A stretch of DNA of 64,000 nt, from NCBI GenBank assembly GCA_001606155.1, contig LODT01000048.1, positions 1 to 64,000 of the forward strand, read 5' to 3'. The translations under genes and the position numbers were made by a program. Of this stretch, positions 43,505 to 55,644 are shown piece after piece (within the stretch, counting starts at the first letter, position 1; each line of letters begins with the position of its first letter). The notes beneath the pieces are model-generated. The model made no database searches and was not told the origin of the DNA. It saw only the letters and a program-made list of their open reading frames with translations. The DNA is from Tieghemostelium lacteum (taxonomy: Eukaryota > Evosea > Eumycetozoa > Dictyosteliales > Raperosteliaceae).

Positions 43505-45235
43505 ATGGGTCTTAGACTACCTACAAAAGAAGAAGTTAAAAAATACTGGGTAAACGATGGTTTAAAACTTGTATTTTTAATTTTATTCATTTTAGGAAAT
43601 ATAGCAATCTTTGCAGAGAGATTCTATCGTAAGTGATATTACATTGATAGACTAGTCAATTCTAGGATGTTTATTAACAATAAACATTTATCACTATTAC
43701 TAGATTATAAATGGGTTGCAACAGATGTATTTGCAATTTTAGGTTATGGTGGTTGTTTTGCAAGAGGTGCTGCAGCAATGATTAAATTAGATTCAGCAAT
43801 TATTCTTATTCCAGTACTTAGAAACTTTTTATCATGGTTAAGAGGTACTTTTATTAATAACTATATTCCAATAGATAAGAATATCATTTTTCATCGTTTT
43901 GTAGCTTGGGTCATTGCTTTTGCAACCTTTATGCATGTGTATGTATAAATTTTTATTATTATTTAAAAGAAAAATATGTTTTTATTTGAAAATTGAGATT
44001 ATTAATAATTGTTTTGATTTATTAGAATGGCACATTATTCAAATTTTAGAGCAATTTCAACATCAACAGTAGAGAAAGTTGCAGATTTACATTTAGATAC
44101 AGTGCCAACAGCTAGTTATTTGGCATTTAGAAGTTTAGCAGGATGGACTGGACATGTAGTTGTAGTTGCAATGGTATTAATGTACACTAGTGCAATTGAG
44201 TCCATTCGTAGACCAATGTTTGAGACATTTTGGTATACACATCACTTGTTTATTGTATTCTTTGGATTATTGTGTGTTCATGGTCTTTCAGGAAGACTAG
44301 AACCTGCATCCTATTGGAAATGGGTAATCGGACCATGTGGACTATACATTCTAGAGAGAATTATAAGAGTCGCACGTTCAAAGAAGACTACAATGCTTCT
44401 AATGGCTAAACAACATCCAAGTCGTGTCATTGAGGTTAGAATGAAAGTCAATGGATTTAAATACAAACCAGGTCAATACCTGTTCCTCAATTGTCCATCT
44501 ATAGCAATGAACGAATGGCATCCATTTACCATCACCTCTGCACCTGAGGAAGACTTTGTAAGTTGCCATATAAATATTGTAGGTAACTGGACTGGTAAAC
44601 TCTCAACTCTCTTGAATCCAGAGAAAAAGCTTGGTATCATTCAGGAAAATGTTTTAAATGCTCCAAATGGTAAACCAATTCTCCGTGTAGACGGACCTTT
44701 TGGTGCAGCATCCGAAGAGGTTTTCAAATACAAACAGGTTATGCTTATTGGTGCTGGTATTGGTGTAACCCCATTTGCATCCATTCTAAAACACATTAAG
44801 AATCAATTGGCTCGTACCTACCAAACCGGACCTTTAATTGAAAAAGTACACTTCTTTTGGATTTGTAGAGACCGTTCTTCATTTGAGTGGTTTTCTGGAA
44901 TTATCGGAGAGTTGGAGATGGAAAATGTAAATAATTTCCTTGAAATTAATGCATATCTAACTGGTGCACTATCTGCACAGGAAGTTAGAGATCTGACCTA
45001 TGCAGGTGGTGATCAGGAATCACGTGATCAAATTACAGGTTTCAGTTCTCCAACTCAATTTGGTCGTCCAAAATGGAAGGAGATCTTTGCTGATTTTGCA
45101 TTACGTTATGCAGATAAGGATGTAGGTGTCTTCTTTTGTGGTCCTAAAATGCTCTCAAAAGATCTTTATAAAAATGCCACTCATTTCACAAAGACCACAA
45201 CATGTAGATTCCACTACAACAAAGAAAACTTTTAA
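43505..45235 (+). CDS. noxA: NADPH oxidase heavy chain (gp91phox/NoxA-like), 522 aa
   Basis: Exons 43505..43628, 43704..43938 and 44026..45235; total 1569 nt, in frame. A membrane flavocytochrome that passes electrons from NADPH through FAD and two hemes to oxygen, making superoxide. Six-helix N-terminal half with heme histidines spaced as in the family: His105/His119 and His192/His205. FAD motif HPFTITSAP (285-293), NADPH motifs GAGIGVTPF, and FCGPKMLSKDL near the end; the chain stops in the usual aromatic tail HYNKENF. There are no EF hands. The length fits Dictyostelium NoxA (about 517 aa) rather than NoxB or NoxC. Confidence 0.92.
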
Positions 45236-45745
45236 AATTTTAACATCTCATCTCAACATTAATAGTAATATTCATAACTTATTTATAATATATTTAACTA
45301 TCACCTATATCACTAAAACTTTAACAATATTGACAATAACAATAACCAATAACAAACACTACTTCATTGTATTCCTACAACAACATCAAAAACATTTTTT
45401 AACTAATAAAACTTTTAATTTATTCGAAATCTACCATTCTGTACACTTTGTTGTTTTAAAATTTACCCCCACACTTTTACACTTTATATATAGCATTTTA
45501 TATATTTTATTCAAGAGGTAAAATATTCACAGGTGGTAGTGGGTTTGATTTTCTAACCCAAAAAATAAAAAAGTTGATAAATCATTTGTTCTTTGGTAGA
45601 TAAAAGCTATCATTTATAGCAAATGTTTTACAATAAAAATATGCCATATTTAAAATTGAGAATTCAATTCCATCCACCTATAAATACATTTTAATTTTTT
45701 AAATTTAATGTTATTTGGATTAAATTCTATAAACTAATATATTAA
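45236..45745. other. intergenic
   Basis: AT-rich spacer between Nox and gene D. It includes the Nox 3' UTR; an open frame running out of Nox in another phase is not credible. No gene seen. Confidence 0.5.
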
Positions 45746-48700
45746 ATGTTTTATTTAAAATTATTATTAATTTTATGTATTTCATTTTATAATGTAAATG
45801 CTTTTAATAATTGTACATTTTCACCATCTTCTATAAAAGGTTATTCTGCAAATAATTTAATTACTATAAAATGTAATGATTATATTTTACCAAATCTAGA
45901 TAATAAAGTGTTAATAAACTTTGATGGTATTAAAGAATTTACACTTTTAGATCCTTCAAAAGTTAATCTTGGTAATTTCAATCAATTGGATATTTTATTA
46001 CCTGAAAATATTCAAAAAACTTCATCTAATGTTTCTATAATTTTACAACCATCAAATACTATAATTTATTTGAATACATTATTACAAATTGAAAGTAAGT
46101 TTCAAATATTTGAAAGAATTATTTTTGATATTTATTTTTTATTTTTTTAATTTCTAGTTGATAATGAAGCACCATTATTGAATCAAGCTTCTGTAATTTC
46201 AGTTTCAAATGATGATTTGAATAGTATGGGATCAATTGTAACTTATAAATTAGATATATCTGATTTAAAGTCAGGATTAAAATCAGTAGAGATATTCTTT
46301 AGTGGTAGTAAATATCAATTTAGTAGTAGTTATAGTGTAGCTGTTCAACAGTTGAAATCAACTTCTGTATATATACCAATATTCTTTATACAGAATAGAG
46401 ATGCTACCTATTCAGTAACTATACAATTAACTGATATAGCTGGTAATTTCAAAAACTATACAAGTTTTGATAACAATACCATTTCATTTAAACCTGTTGA
46501 TAAATATGATTCACAATCACCTAGTGTGCAATTAGTTGGTAGTCAATTAGTGTATTTAGACCAATCTAATCACACATCTCCACTGATTCAATTAAAGTTT
46601 TCAGTTAGTGATGATATCTCAGGTGTTTATCAATTGGATCTATTTAATAATGGAAATATGGTTTGTCAATTGGTGAAAGATGAGTATTCTGTTGCACCTG
46701 TACTTAACCAATTGGTTGAATGTTACTTTTTTGTAGATCCATTATCAAGACCATCATTTTCCTATGAAGCTGTTGATAATGCTTTGAATAGATCCCCAAA
46801 AGTTTCTGTAAATGTTGGCGATTTGCTTCCTTTAAAGAACTTTTTAAATTCAACTTTTAATGTTTCTGCTGATAGTATTGGTGTATTTAATTACTCTCCA
46901 CAATCAATTAAAACCAATTCAACTATTGTCAATATGAGAGTAAATTTTAAATTTACTTCTAGTCTTGGTATTTCTCAAGTTCAAATTAAAACACCTCAAC
47001 CTAATGTTTTATTGGTTACTTTGAATTCTAGTGACATTGTACAAGGTAATATCTATGATGGTACAATATACAAGAGATTCAGTGTTGATCTATCTCCATT
47101 TTCTTCATTCAAGATACCAGTCATTCAAACTAATCTCTTGATTAATATCATTGATCAAGGTGGTAATGAAAAGTTACATTCTAACAGCGCTTGGACATTT
47201 GGTATTGATCATAAGGTACCTGTACCATCTAGTAAATTATCTAATTTCTCTTTCTCACCTGAAACTGTTGATCTAACAGATAGAGAGAGAATCATTACTT
47301 TTCAATGGAATTTTGAATCTGTAGCTCCAATAGCACAATTTAAGGTAACAATAGGTCACATGTCTTATTTGATTGATAGTTCAGAGTTTAGTGGTACTGG
47401 ATGGAATGGTAAAGTCTCTAAAGAGATTGTGTTCCCTAAACTCTATCAACAGGGTATCTATGAATGGAAGATTGAATCTACCAATTCTCTAGGCCAGGTT
47501 GTTCAATATGATGTTGATTCACTTCCAAAACTAAATATTCAGTCACCTAGTGCCACTGAATATAAACCAATCATTCTAAGTACATTTAAATTTCTGAGAT
47601 CACCTACAATGGAGAATTCCAAGGACCAGATTATCAATTTCCTCTTTACTCTAGAGAACTTTGTTATAGTTCCAGGTAAGACTATACAATCATTTACAGT
47701 ATCTAACGAATACCAATATGGTAATGTGTGGACTTGTAATGACTTCCAAATGATCTCTGGTACTGAGCTATCTGGTGTCTATGGTTGTACAATCAATGTA
47801 CAAAGACAATCTCCAGCTAAAAAGTACATTTTCCAGAAACTCTATCTAAAGAACCATCACGGTGTTGAACTTGACCTTGATTGGAAGGATTTCAAATCTA
47901 TGAAACTTGATCACTATTTTGAAGTTACCAATGGCCAAAGCGTTGGAGGAGAACCAGACTCAGTACAAGTTCTATCCATTTCACATTCATTTGAAACCAC
48001 TAATCTCAATTGGAATATCCTCACTATTAAATCAAATATACAAAACAGTAATAGTTCACAAGTTGTCAATGGACTAGTAACTGTAAGCTATGGATCATTT
48101 TTTAAACAATGTCAATTATTCACTCAGTATGAATGTAAACAATTTGAAACTTCATGTTCAGTTGCAGTACCAAAATCCTATTCTAATGTAATACTAGGTG
48201 CCTCTGTATTACTAACTAATAGTAAAAACCAAAAGGTACATAAAATCTATCAAAACCCAATTCTAGTACCCAACACCTCACTTCCATTTGATATAACTAA
48301 CCATAGACCAGTTAAATCATTTGAGGCTCTTAGCAGTAGCATTGATGTCACAATGTCTAATAAAGTAGCTCAATTCAAAATCCAAGTTCAAGAATTTATA
48401 AAAGAATATGATCTAAATGTAAATGGTACTATGATGGTTATAAAAACTACATCTCCTAACTATAAAAATGGTGATACTGTTGGTTTCACAATTCCTAGAT
48501 ATTGTCTAACTAATTTTGAAATATCTCTAACACTATATTCATCAATGACACCAGATCCTATTGTATACTCGAGCTATGACCTATATTCCATGGGGATGGG
48601 TAATACTGACCAAGGTGTCTATGTAAGATCCATTACATCTAAACCTGATATAACACCACCACAAATCAAATCATTCAAGTTCCCAATGAACTTTGATTTC

Positions 48701-49450
48701 TTTCCTTCTAACAAGAAACCTAAATCATTGGATTTCGAAGCGGTGATTATAGATGATTTATCTGGTGTCGATTCTGTAACCTTCCATTTAGTACTAAGTG
48801 ATGAAAGAACATTGGAATGTAATGCTAAAAACATGGTTTTTGATCATCAAACTTGGAAATGTTCTATTGAAATTCATGCCTATATGGAAAGTGGTGAGAA
48901 ACCAATATATATAACTACTAAAGATAAGACTGCCAATAGTATTCGTTATGGCATGCAAGAGTTATCTACAATACTAAATGTACACAGTTATATAATGATA
49001 ACTGGTAGTCAGTATGATGTATTACCACCTGTACCTACATCCTTTAAGAGTTTTACAATGGTCTCACCAACACATTCAACCTATCTCAGTGTTTGGAAAT
49101 TCAGTGATAACTCTGGTGTAATTAATATTGAAAATGCATATTGTAAACTTGGGCCATACACATGTAAAATGGACAAAGACAGCCAATGCTCCATCACCAT
49201 TTACACCGCATCACCAAACAAAAATGAAACATGTCTAAGTGAGTGGTCTGTCTATGGTGTCACTGATATCAATAACAATGAGAGATCTCTATCAAATTTA
49301 GATCTACCAATGTTTAATATAGTTTCTCAAAATCCAGGCAACAATTCAATTGAACCCCATGAAAGCTCATCTATGTCATCTCAATCCACCTCTTCTTCAA
49401 CATTGTTCATTTTATTGCTCATTTTTACTTCCTACACTATTTTTTTATAA
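45746..49450 (+). CDS. gene D: large surface protein, probably GPI-anchored, 1213 aa
   Basis: Exons 45746..46094 and 46158..49450. Signal peptide at 1-19 (MFYLKLLLILCISFYNVNA). The long ectodomain has repeated beta-rich segments introduced by DNEAP/DSQSP and ITYKLDISDLKSGLKSVEIFF, ISGVYQLDLF and LSGVDSVTFHL. This layout resembles dictyostelid surface proteins of the ComC/EGF-related group, although no EGF domain is seen. The C-terminus is Ser-rich (SSMSSQSTSSS) followed by a hydrophobic end (TLFILLLIFTSYTIFL), a typical GPI signal. It is immediately upstream of FG-GAP gene C. Fragments of paralogues lie at 21146-21290, 24012-24662 and 53211-53356. Function unknown. Confidence 0.85.
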
Positions 49451-50165
49451 AGACACTTAATAAAACCCATTCAGTAATTAATTAACCTCTGATTTACTAA
49501 ACTAAAATATTTAGTGCATATTGTTTTTTATATATAGATTGAAGTGTTTGGCAAATATTATGTTATTAGTAACTGACACTATCAAATATTTTATTTAAAA
49601 ATATTAGAGTTTTTTACTTAATAGAGTAATAGAATAAGATTATTTTATTGAATGAATAAAAGAAATGAAATTAAGAGATAATTAGAAAGTTAAAAGTATG
49701 ATTTAACAAATTGACTTTAACATGTAAAAAATCAATATATTAAATAATAAAGATAAAATCTACATAAGCTATGGTGGAAAATTCTTGTGTGATTTAAAAA
49801 TAAAATGATAATCTAGTACACTCCAACATATATATATATATGTTTTTGTAAAATTTTATCATACACTTTTCAATCACATTTTATTCAAACAAATAATGTT
49901 TATATGTTATTGTAAAATTTTTACACCCTTTTCAAACACATTTTATGTAAACAACAAATTTAACACTATTCTCTTCAAAAATTCTCTTTATAATAAACTA
50001 GTATATATATATATATTATATATATATATATATTTCAATTAGTGGTGTGAACATATAATTTATATGTTTTTGAGACACCCTTTTCAAACACATTTTATGT
50101 AAACAACAAATTTAACATTGTTCTCTTCAAAAATTCTCTTTATTATATTCATTCTTTCAAAAAAG
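49451..50165. other. duplicated spacer and promoter of gene C
   Basis: No gene. 49451-49550 matches, inverted, the spacer after the D fragment (about 23910-24011). 49620-49720 matches, inverted, 26880-26985. The promoter itself carries a duplicated 73-bp module, listed separately, and a TA-rich run at 50001-50031. Confidence 0.7.
49923..50147 (+). repeat. two direct copies of a 73-bp promoter module
   Basis: 49923-49995 and 50075-50147 are nearly identical, differing at only a few bases. Both begin ACACCCTTTTCAAACACATT and end in TTCAAAAATTCTCTTTA. They are separated by a TA dinucleotide run. The second copy ends 18 bases before the ATG of gene C. The same module stands once, in degenerate form, upstream of copies A and B. 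Confidence 0.88.
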
Positions 50166-52864
50166 ATGTATATATTTATCTTAATAATTTTTATTCTTAA
50201 GATATCTATAAATATTGCTTTCCCATCTTCAGAGAATTTACTTAATAATACTAATAGTTATGGTTTAGATCTTTATTTCGAATTTAAAACTGGAGGTTTT
50301 GATTTTAATGGTGATGGTAAACAAGTAAGTTTTAAGTTAAAATTTATATAGTGTTTAAATATAATCTAAACAAAATTTAAAATTAGGATTTTATAATATC
50401 AGATTTTCAAACCCAAAAATTATATGTATTTTTTGGTGATATCTCAAGATATGGTGATAAGAGACCTTTAAAAGTTTCAATGATTGATGGAATGAATGGT
50501 TTCAGTATTGACTTTGACAAATTTTATCTTCGGAATAACTTTATATGTGGAGATATAAATGATGATGGATATGATGAAATTATATTTCGTAGGACAGACA
50601 ATCAATTATTTATAATTTATGGCCATGCAGGACCATTTAAGAATGATTTTTCAACTTTTGATGGAATTGGTGGATTTGTAATTAATAATGTTAATGTTAC
50701 TCGCCATGCTCACTTCTCTGCATATCAAGTTTTATGCGATCATAATGGAGATGGTATAAAAGATTTGATATATAATACCCTAGATGATGTTTATGTTCTC
50801 TATGGACTAGATAGGGGTAGAAAATATCCAACTAATTCTGGTGTATTTTATAGTAACTTTGTATCAAATGGAACATATGGACATACAATGCAAAAGAAAC
50901 AATCTGTAAATTTTGGTTGTGGAGATTTGAATAATGATGGAATAGATGATTTAGTAATACTTTCGGATACCGATACTGCTACTGTTACTTTTGGTTTAAA
51001 AATTTATCCAACTAAATATAATCCAGTATTAAATGGCTCAACTGGTTTTACAATGAAAATCGAATCTAATTTATTCGTATATTTACTTCAGATGGGTTTT
51101 GGTGACCTCAATGGTGACGGATTACAAGATATGGCTGTAGCTAGTAAGGATTCAAAATCAATTTATATGATTTATGGTAAAAAAGGTGGAATTTGGGAAT
51201 CTCATTTTGATATTAACAGTGGTAACTCATCTGAAGTTGTTAAATTGGTTAGAGATGCTTCTTCACCTCTAGAATTTTGCTCTTCTATGTATGTTGGTGA
51301 TATTAATGGAGATGGTATATCTGATTTATCATGTACTGATTCTTATAATGAAATTAATTGGGGAGTATATGGAACCACCATGAAATTACCAGCTGTTTAT
51401 GATTTGAATATCAAAACATCTCCATTATTTGGTGATTGTAGAGGTTTTATAATATTAAACTCTACACTTACTTTTTCAGCTTGGACTGATTTTAATAATG
51501 ATGGTTTTCAAGATTTAATTTTACAATTTAATGCTAATAATATGAATTATATTTTATTTGGTGAAAAAACTAAAATCTCAGAATCTTTGAATATCATTAA
51601 TACATCTATTCCCTATCACTCAAATGGTGAATATCGTTTCTTAGAATCTAATTTTAATCCAAGTTCATCTGCTTGTAATGTTCAATTCATTACTTTTAAA
51701 GTTTTGGGTAGTATTGATGCATCTGATCAATTATCATTTTCACCTAACACTACATCATCTGTTGTTAGTATTTCAAATGGTGAGCTACAAGTATTTAATA
51801 CAAATAGTGATCCAAAATTTTTACAAAGTCTGTCTAACATCTTGTATAAAACAAATAGAAATTCATCAATTGTAACAATTTCAATTTCGTATTTAAATAT
51901 AATTAATGATACAATTAAAATATTTACATCTAATCCAACTATAAACACAACATCCACATCACCAGTCACTGGTACAGGATCATCATCAGCCACTGGTACT
52001 GGTTCATCATCAGCAACTGGTACTGGATCATCATCAGCAACTGGTACTGGATCATCATCAGCAACTGGTACTGGTTCATCATCAGCAACTGGTACAGGAT
52101 CATCATCAGCAACTGGATCATCATCAACTGGTACAGGTTCATCATCAGCAACTGGTACTGGATCATCATCAGCCACTGGTGCTGGATCATCATCAGCAAC
52201 TGGTACTGGATCATCATCAGCCACTGGTACTGGATCATCATCAGCAACTGGTACTGGTTCATCATCAGCAACTGGTACAGGTTCATCAGCCACTGGTACT
52301 GGATCATCATCAGCCACTGGTACAGGATCATCATCATCAGCAACTGCCACTGGATCATCATCAGCAACTGGTACTGGATCATCATCAGCCACTGGTACAG
52401 GACCATCATCAGCAACTGCTACTGGATCATCATCAGCCACTGGTACAGGATCATCATCAGCAACTGGTACAGGTACATCACCAGTCACAGCTACTGCTAC
52501 ATCACCAGTCACTTCAACTGCTAGAACAGGAACTGCAACAACATTGCCATCTACTGTTACATCTACTCAAGTTCTACAAAACAATACAGTTAACAATGAT
52601 TGCATTTGTATTAGAGGACAAATATGTTTACCAGATTCTCATATCTGCGTAAATGAATTTGATGTTTATCAAGGTGAATCATGTTTGCAAAATTCATGTG
52701 CTTTAGGTTATGATTGTAAAGAAGATTCAAATCAAATCTATAAATGTGTTAAACAAGATTCTTGTATTACATGTGCTGATATAACATGTAAATCTCCTCA
52801 TCGTTGTATTCTAGTTCTATCCACCTCCCAAAAATGTAAATATCAACCAACTTGTTCAAATTAA
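50166..52864 (+). CDS. FG-GAP gene C: secreted propeller protein with Ser/Thr linker, 878 aa
   Basis: Exons 50166..50324 and 50387..52864 with a 62-nt intron. A signal peptide at about 1-20 (MYIFILIIFILKISINIAF) is followed by at least seven FG-GAP/VCBS repeats with Ca-binding DxNxDGxxD loops: DFNGDGK, DINDDGYDEI, DHNGDGIKDL, DLNNDGIDDL, DLNGDGLQDM, DINGDGISDL, DFNNDGFQDL. This is the integrin-alpha-type beta-propeller. From about residue 575 to 760 a GTGSSSAT-repeat linker follows, then a Cys-rich end (NDCICIRGQICLPDSHIC ... CITCADITCKSPHRC) with dictyostelid Cys-motif spacing. No membrane segment, so it is probably secreted. It is the only fully open member of the family here. Role unknown; adhesion or matrix is a guess from the fold. 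Confidence 0.9.
51955..52500 (+). repeat. 24-nt tandem repeat, GTGSSSAT linker in gene C
   Basis: Over twenty near-identical units encode Gly-Thr-Gly-Ser-Ser-Ser-Ala-Thr with shorter variants. Wobble changes (GGTACT/GGTACA, GCAACT/GCCACT) recur in different units. The periodicity leaves several antisense frames open by chance (for example VPVADDD repeats); these are not genes. Confidence 0.93.
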
Positions 52865-52969
52865 AAATAATAAAAAACTTTAAAAGATATCTGAAAAACC
52901 AATAAATCATGCACCAGTGGTTTGCATAGATTTTAATCCGACTGAGTGAGGTTTACATCAATACTCAGT

Positions 52970-53210
52970 GTTGATTTAATATTGTAGCAATATTAAATCT
53001 CTTAATATCATCCAATGATAGACTCTCTAAACTGGTTAGACTTCCAACAAATTCTTCCAAACTAATATTTTATAATCCACAACATTTGTTTTTCTCCGAC
53101 CAACCCATCTTTTGATTTTTTGGTTTGTTAGAAGAGTATTGACAGCTAGCCATAAACCTCTAGGGTCACCTGATAATCTGCTTTGAAAAACTTTAAAACT
53201 AAACTCATCA
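52970..53210 (-). pseudogene. fragment of an unidentified coding sequence
   Basis: On the minus strand: DIDEFSFKVFQSRLSGDPRGLWLAVNTLLTNQKIKRWVGRRK, then after one frame change EEFVGSLTSLESLSLDDIKRFNIATILNQH and a stop. Composition is protein-like and the end resembles a genuine C-terminus. I do not recognise the family. It directly abuts the D fragment, in opposite orientation, so it looks like a rearrangement scrap. Confidence 0.5.
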
Positions 53211-53356
53211 ATGTCACTTGACCCTATGGTATACTCAATGTATGACCTATATTCCATGGGTATGGGTAAACACATACCAATGTTTCTATGTAATAACAAT
53301 CTAAACCTTGACATCAAATCATTCAAGTTCCCAATGAATTTTTATTTCTTACTTCC
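53211..53356 (+). pseudogene. internal fragment of a gene-D-type protein
   Basis: Matches gene D around 48540-48705: SMTPDPIVYSSYDLYSMGMG and QIKSFKFPMNFDFF are recognisable as DPMVYSMYDLYSMGMG and DIKSFKFPMNFYFL. The segment between has diverged and the continuation is a poly-A tract. No start, no end. An isolated scrap on the same strand as gene D. Confidence 0.8.
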
Positions 53357-53932
53357 AGGTCGATTTTATCTCACAAAAGAAAATAAATACTTAAAAAAAA
53401 AAAAAAAAAAAACTACTTTTCAAATAAAGTTGAAAATTAAAGTTAATTCACTTTGATTTACTCTTTACAATAGTAGTGCTGTTCACTCACTTGAGTAAAT
53501 TTTAAATTAAATTTAGTTATTTTTAAAAATAGATCTATATAAAGAGTAAATGTTATATTATAATAAAACCACACGCTCATTTATGTGATTATTTTCTTTT
53601 TTCAACCATTTTATAAATTATAATAAAAAAAAAAAAAAAGAAAATTAAAAAAAAAAAACTTACCTTTTTTTATTTTTTATTTTATCTTAGTATTGACAGC
53701 CTTTATTTATTTATTTATTTTTAGTTCAAATAATTTAGTTTATAATATATTAAAATCTATAATAACAAATTTTATAATATTGTCTATATTAACACTTTTC
53801 AATTACCCCATTTTTTCACGCTACCATAGATATTTTTAGTTAATTTTTTTTTTTATATTTTTCCACTTAATTTATAACCAAATATTTAATGTTTAGCCAA
53901 ACTCTATCTCTCTCTATTTATTGAAAAGAATA

Positions 53933-55574
53933 ATGCAAGGTAATGGTATGTTATCTAGATTTATTTTATATACTAAAAATGGGCACTAATATTTTTTTTT
54001 TACCTGGTAGCTCAACAATTATTACAGCGACAACAATTACAATTACAACAACAACAACAACAACTACAGCAACAACAACAAGAACAACAGCAGTTTATAA
54101 TGAACCAGTCATCATTTTCACAACAGGTTTTCTTTAGTAACTATGGTGGATCAGGTGGACCATTACAATCACCATTAGTACCACAAAACATCCAACAACC
54201 TTCATTAATGGCACCTATGAATATGATGAACCCTATGAATATGCAACCTATGAATATGAATATGGGTATGGGTATGCAACCAATGAATATGAATATGCCA
54301 CCTATGAACATGCAACCTATGCAACCATTACAACCTCTACAGCCTTTACAACCACTACAACCAATGATAGCAGGTGGTAGTAATATTAATTCTCTATCTA
54401 ATAAGGTGAATAGCGGTGGTGCAGGGGGTGGAAATATGGATAAAAACAATAGATGGTTTCCTACTATTGAAAATGATCCCTTTTTTGAACAAGAAAAAAA
54501 GAGACCACAATATAAGGCAGTCGATTGGAACGATGTTAATAAATACAGAGAGATTGTTCAGACTTTAAATTCTCCTTCACTAGGACCACAACAACACAAC
54601 CCCAATGTTAACAGTCTACCACAACAAATGAATAATCTAACACCACAACAACAACAAATGTTACAACAACACTACCAAAACCAAACGGCTGGTGGAATTC
54701 ATCCAGGTGTAAATTCAATGCCAAATCTATCGTCTGCACAACTTAATCAACAACAGTTACAGCAACAACAGCAACAGCAACAACAGATGAATAATATCTC
54801 ATCTGGTGGTGCTATGAATAACATGAATAATATGAACCAACAAATTCATATGATGAACCAGATGAATAATTTAAATGTTTTAAATCAGGTGAATGCTCTC
54901 AATCAACAAATGCCATCTGTATCTATTAATACTAATAATAGTAGTGGTTCTGGACACAATTCAACACAGAATAGTAGTAATAATAATGCTGCAATTACTG
55001 CTATTATGAATGGTTATATTTCTCCAACTTCCTCTTTAAATAGCCAACAAAATCAAAACTTACAACAACAAATGTTATTAATGCAACAACAACAGTTACA
55101 ACAACAACAGCAACAGATGAATAATATCTCATCTGGTGGAGTTGCTGGTATGCCAAATGCATTAGGATATATATCACCAAGTTCATCTATGAATGCATCA
55201 CCAGTTTCTCAACAACAAATGTTACAACAACAGCAACAATTATCACCACCCCAAAACAAAACTAATATTCAAAATATTTCTCCAAATTCCTCATTTGGTG
55301 CTAATAGTAATGTTAATGGCAGCAGTTTACCTTCAACTGCATTAAGTGGTGGTAAATCAAATTCTGTTGTTACAAAACCAGAAACATTGATTCAACCTAT
55401 TCCATCTCATCTCTCTGGAAATGCTTTTGCTGATCCAAGAAAACACGGTTCTGCAATGTCTACTTTGACATCTATTCTACCTCAAGGAATACCACCTACC
55501 AATAATAACATACACTCTGATGGTGCTAATACTAATGTTTTTAATAGTAACACTTTAAGTAATAATATACTTTT

Positions 55575-55644
<70 letters not shown>

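Larger units (their letters stand above)
52865..53932. other. degraded spacer between gene C and the RhoGEF gene
   Basis: No intact gene. It contains a coding-like scrap on the minus strand (about 52970-53210) and a D fragment on the plus strand (53211-53356). Around 52972-52997 there is a perfect hairpin, TTTAATATTG-TAG-CAATATTAAA. From 53390 on it is AT-rich and should hold the RhoGEF promoter. Confidence 0.6.

Noticed and set aside
45126-45521. 131-residue frame overlapping the end of Nox
   Set aside because: Different phase from Nox, continues into AT-rich 3' UTR, Ile/Thr/Asn/His-rich with no family.
51727-52512. Long antisense open frames over the gene C linker (VPVADDDP- and QLLMMIQY-type repeats)
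   Set aside because: They exist only because the 24-nt repeat keeps every frame free of stops; composition is a mirror of the linker.
52972-52997. Perfect hairpin TTTAATATTG-TAG-CAATATTAAA as a terminator or small RNA
   Set aside because: It lies inside the C-terminal coding scrap on the minus strand and AT hairpins are frequent by chance here.
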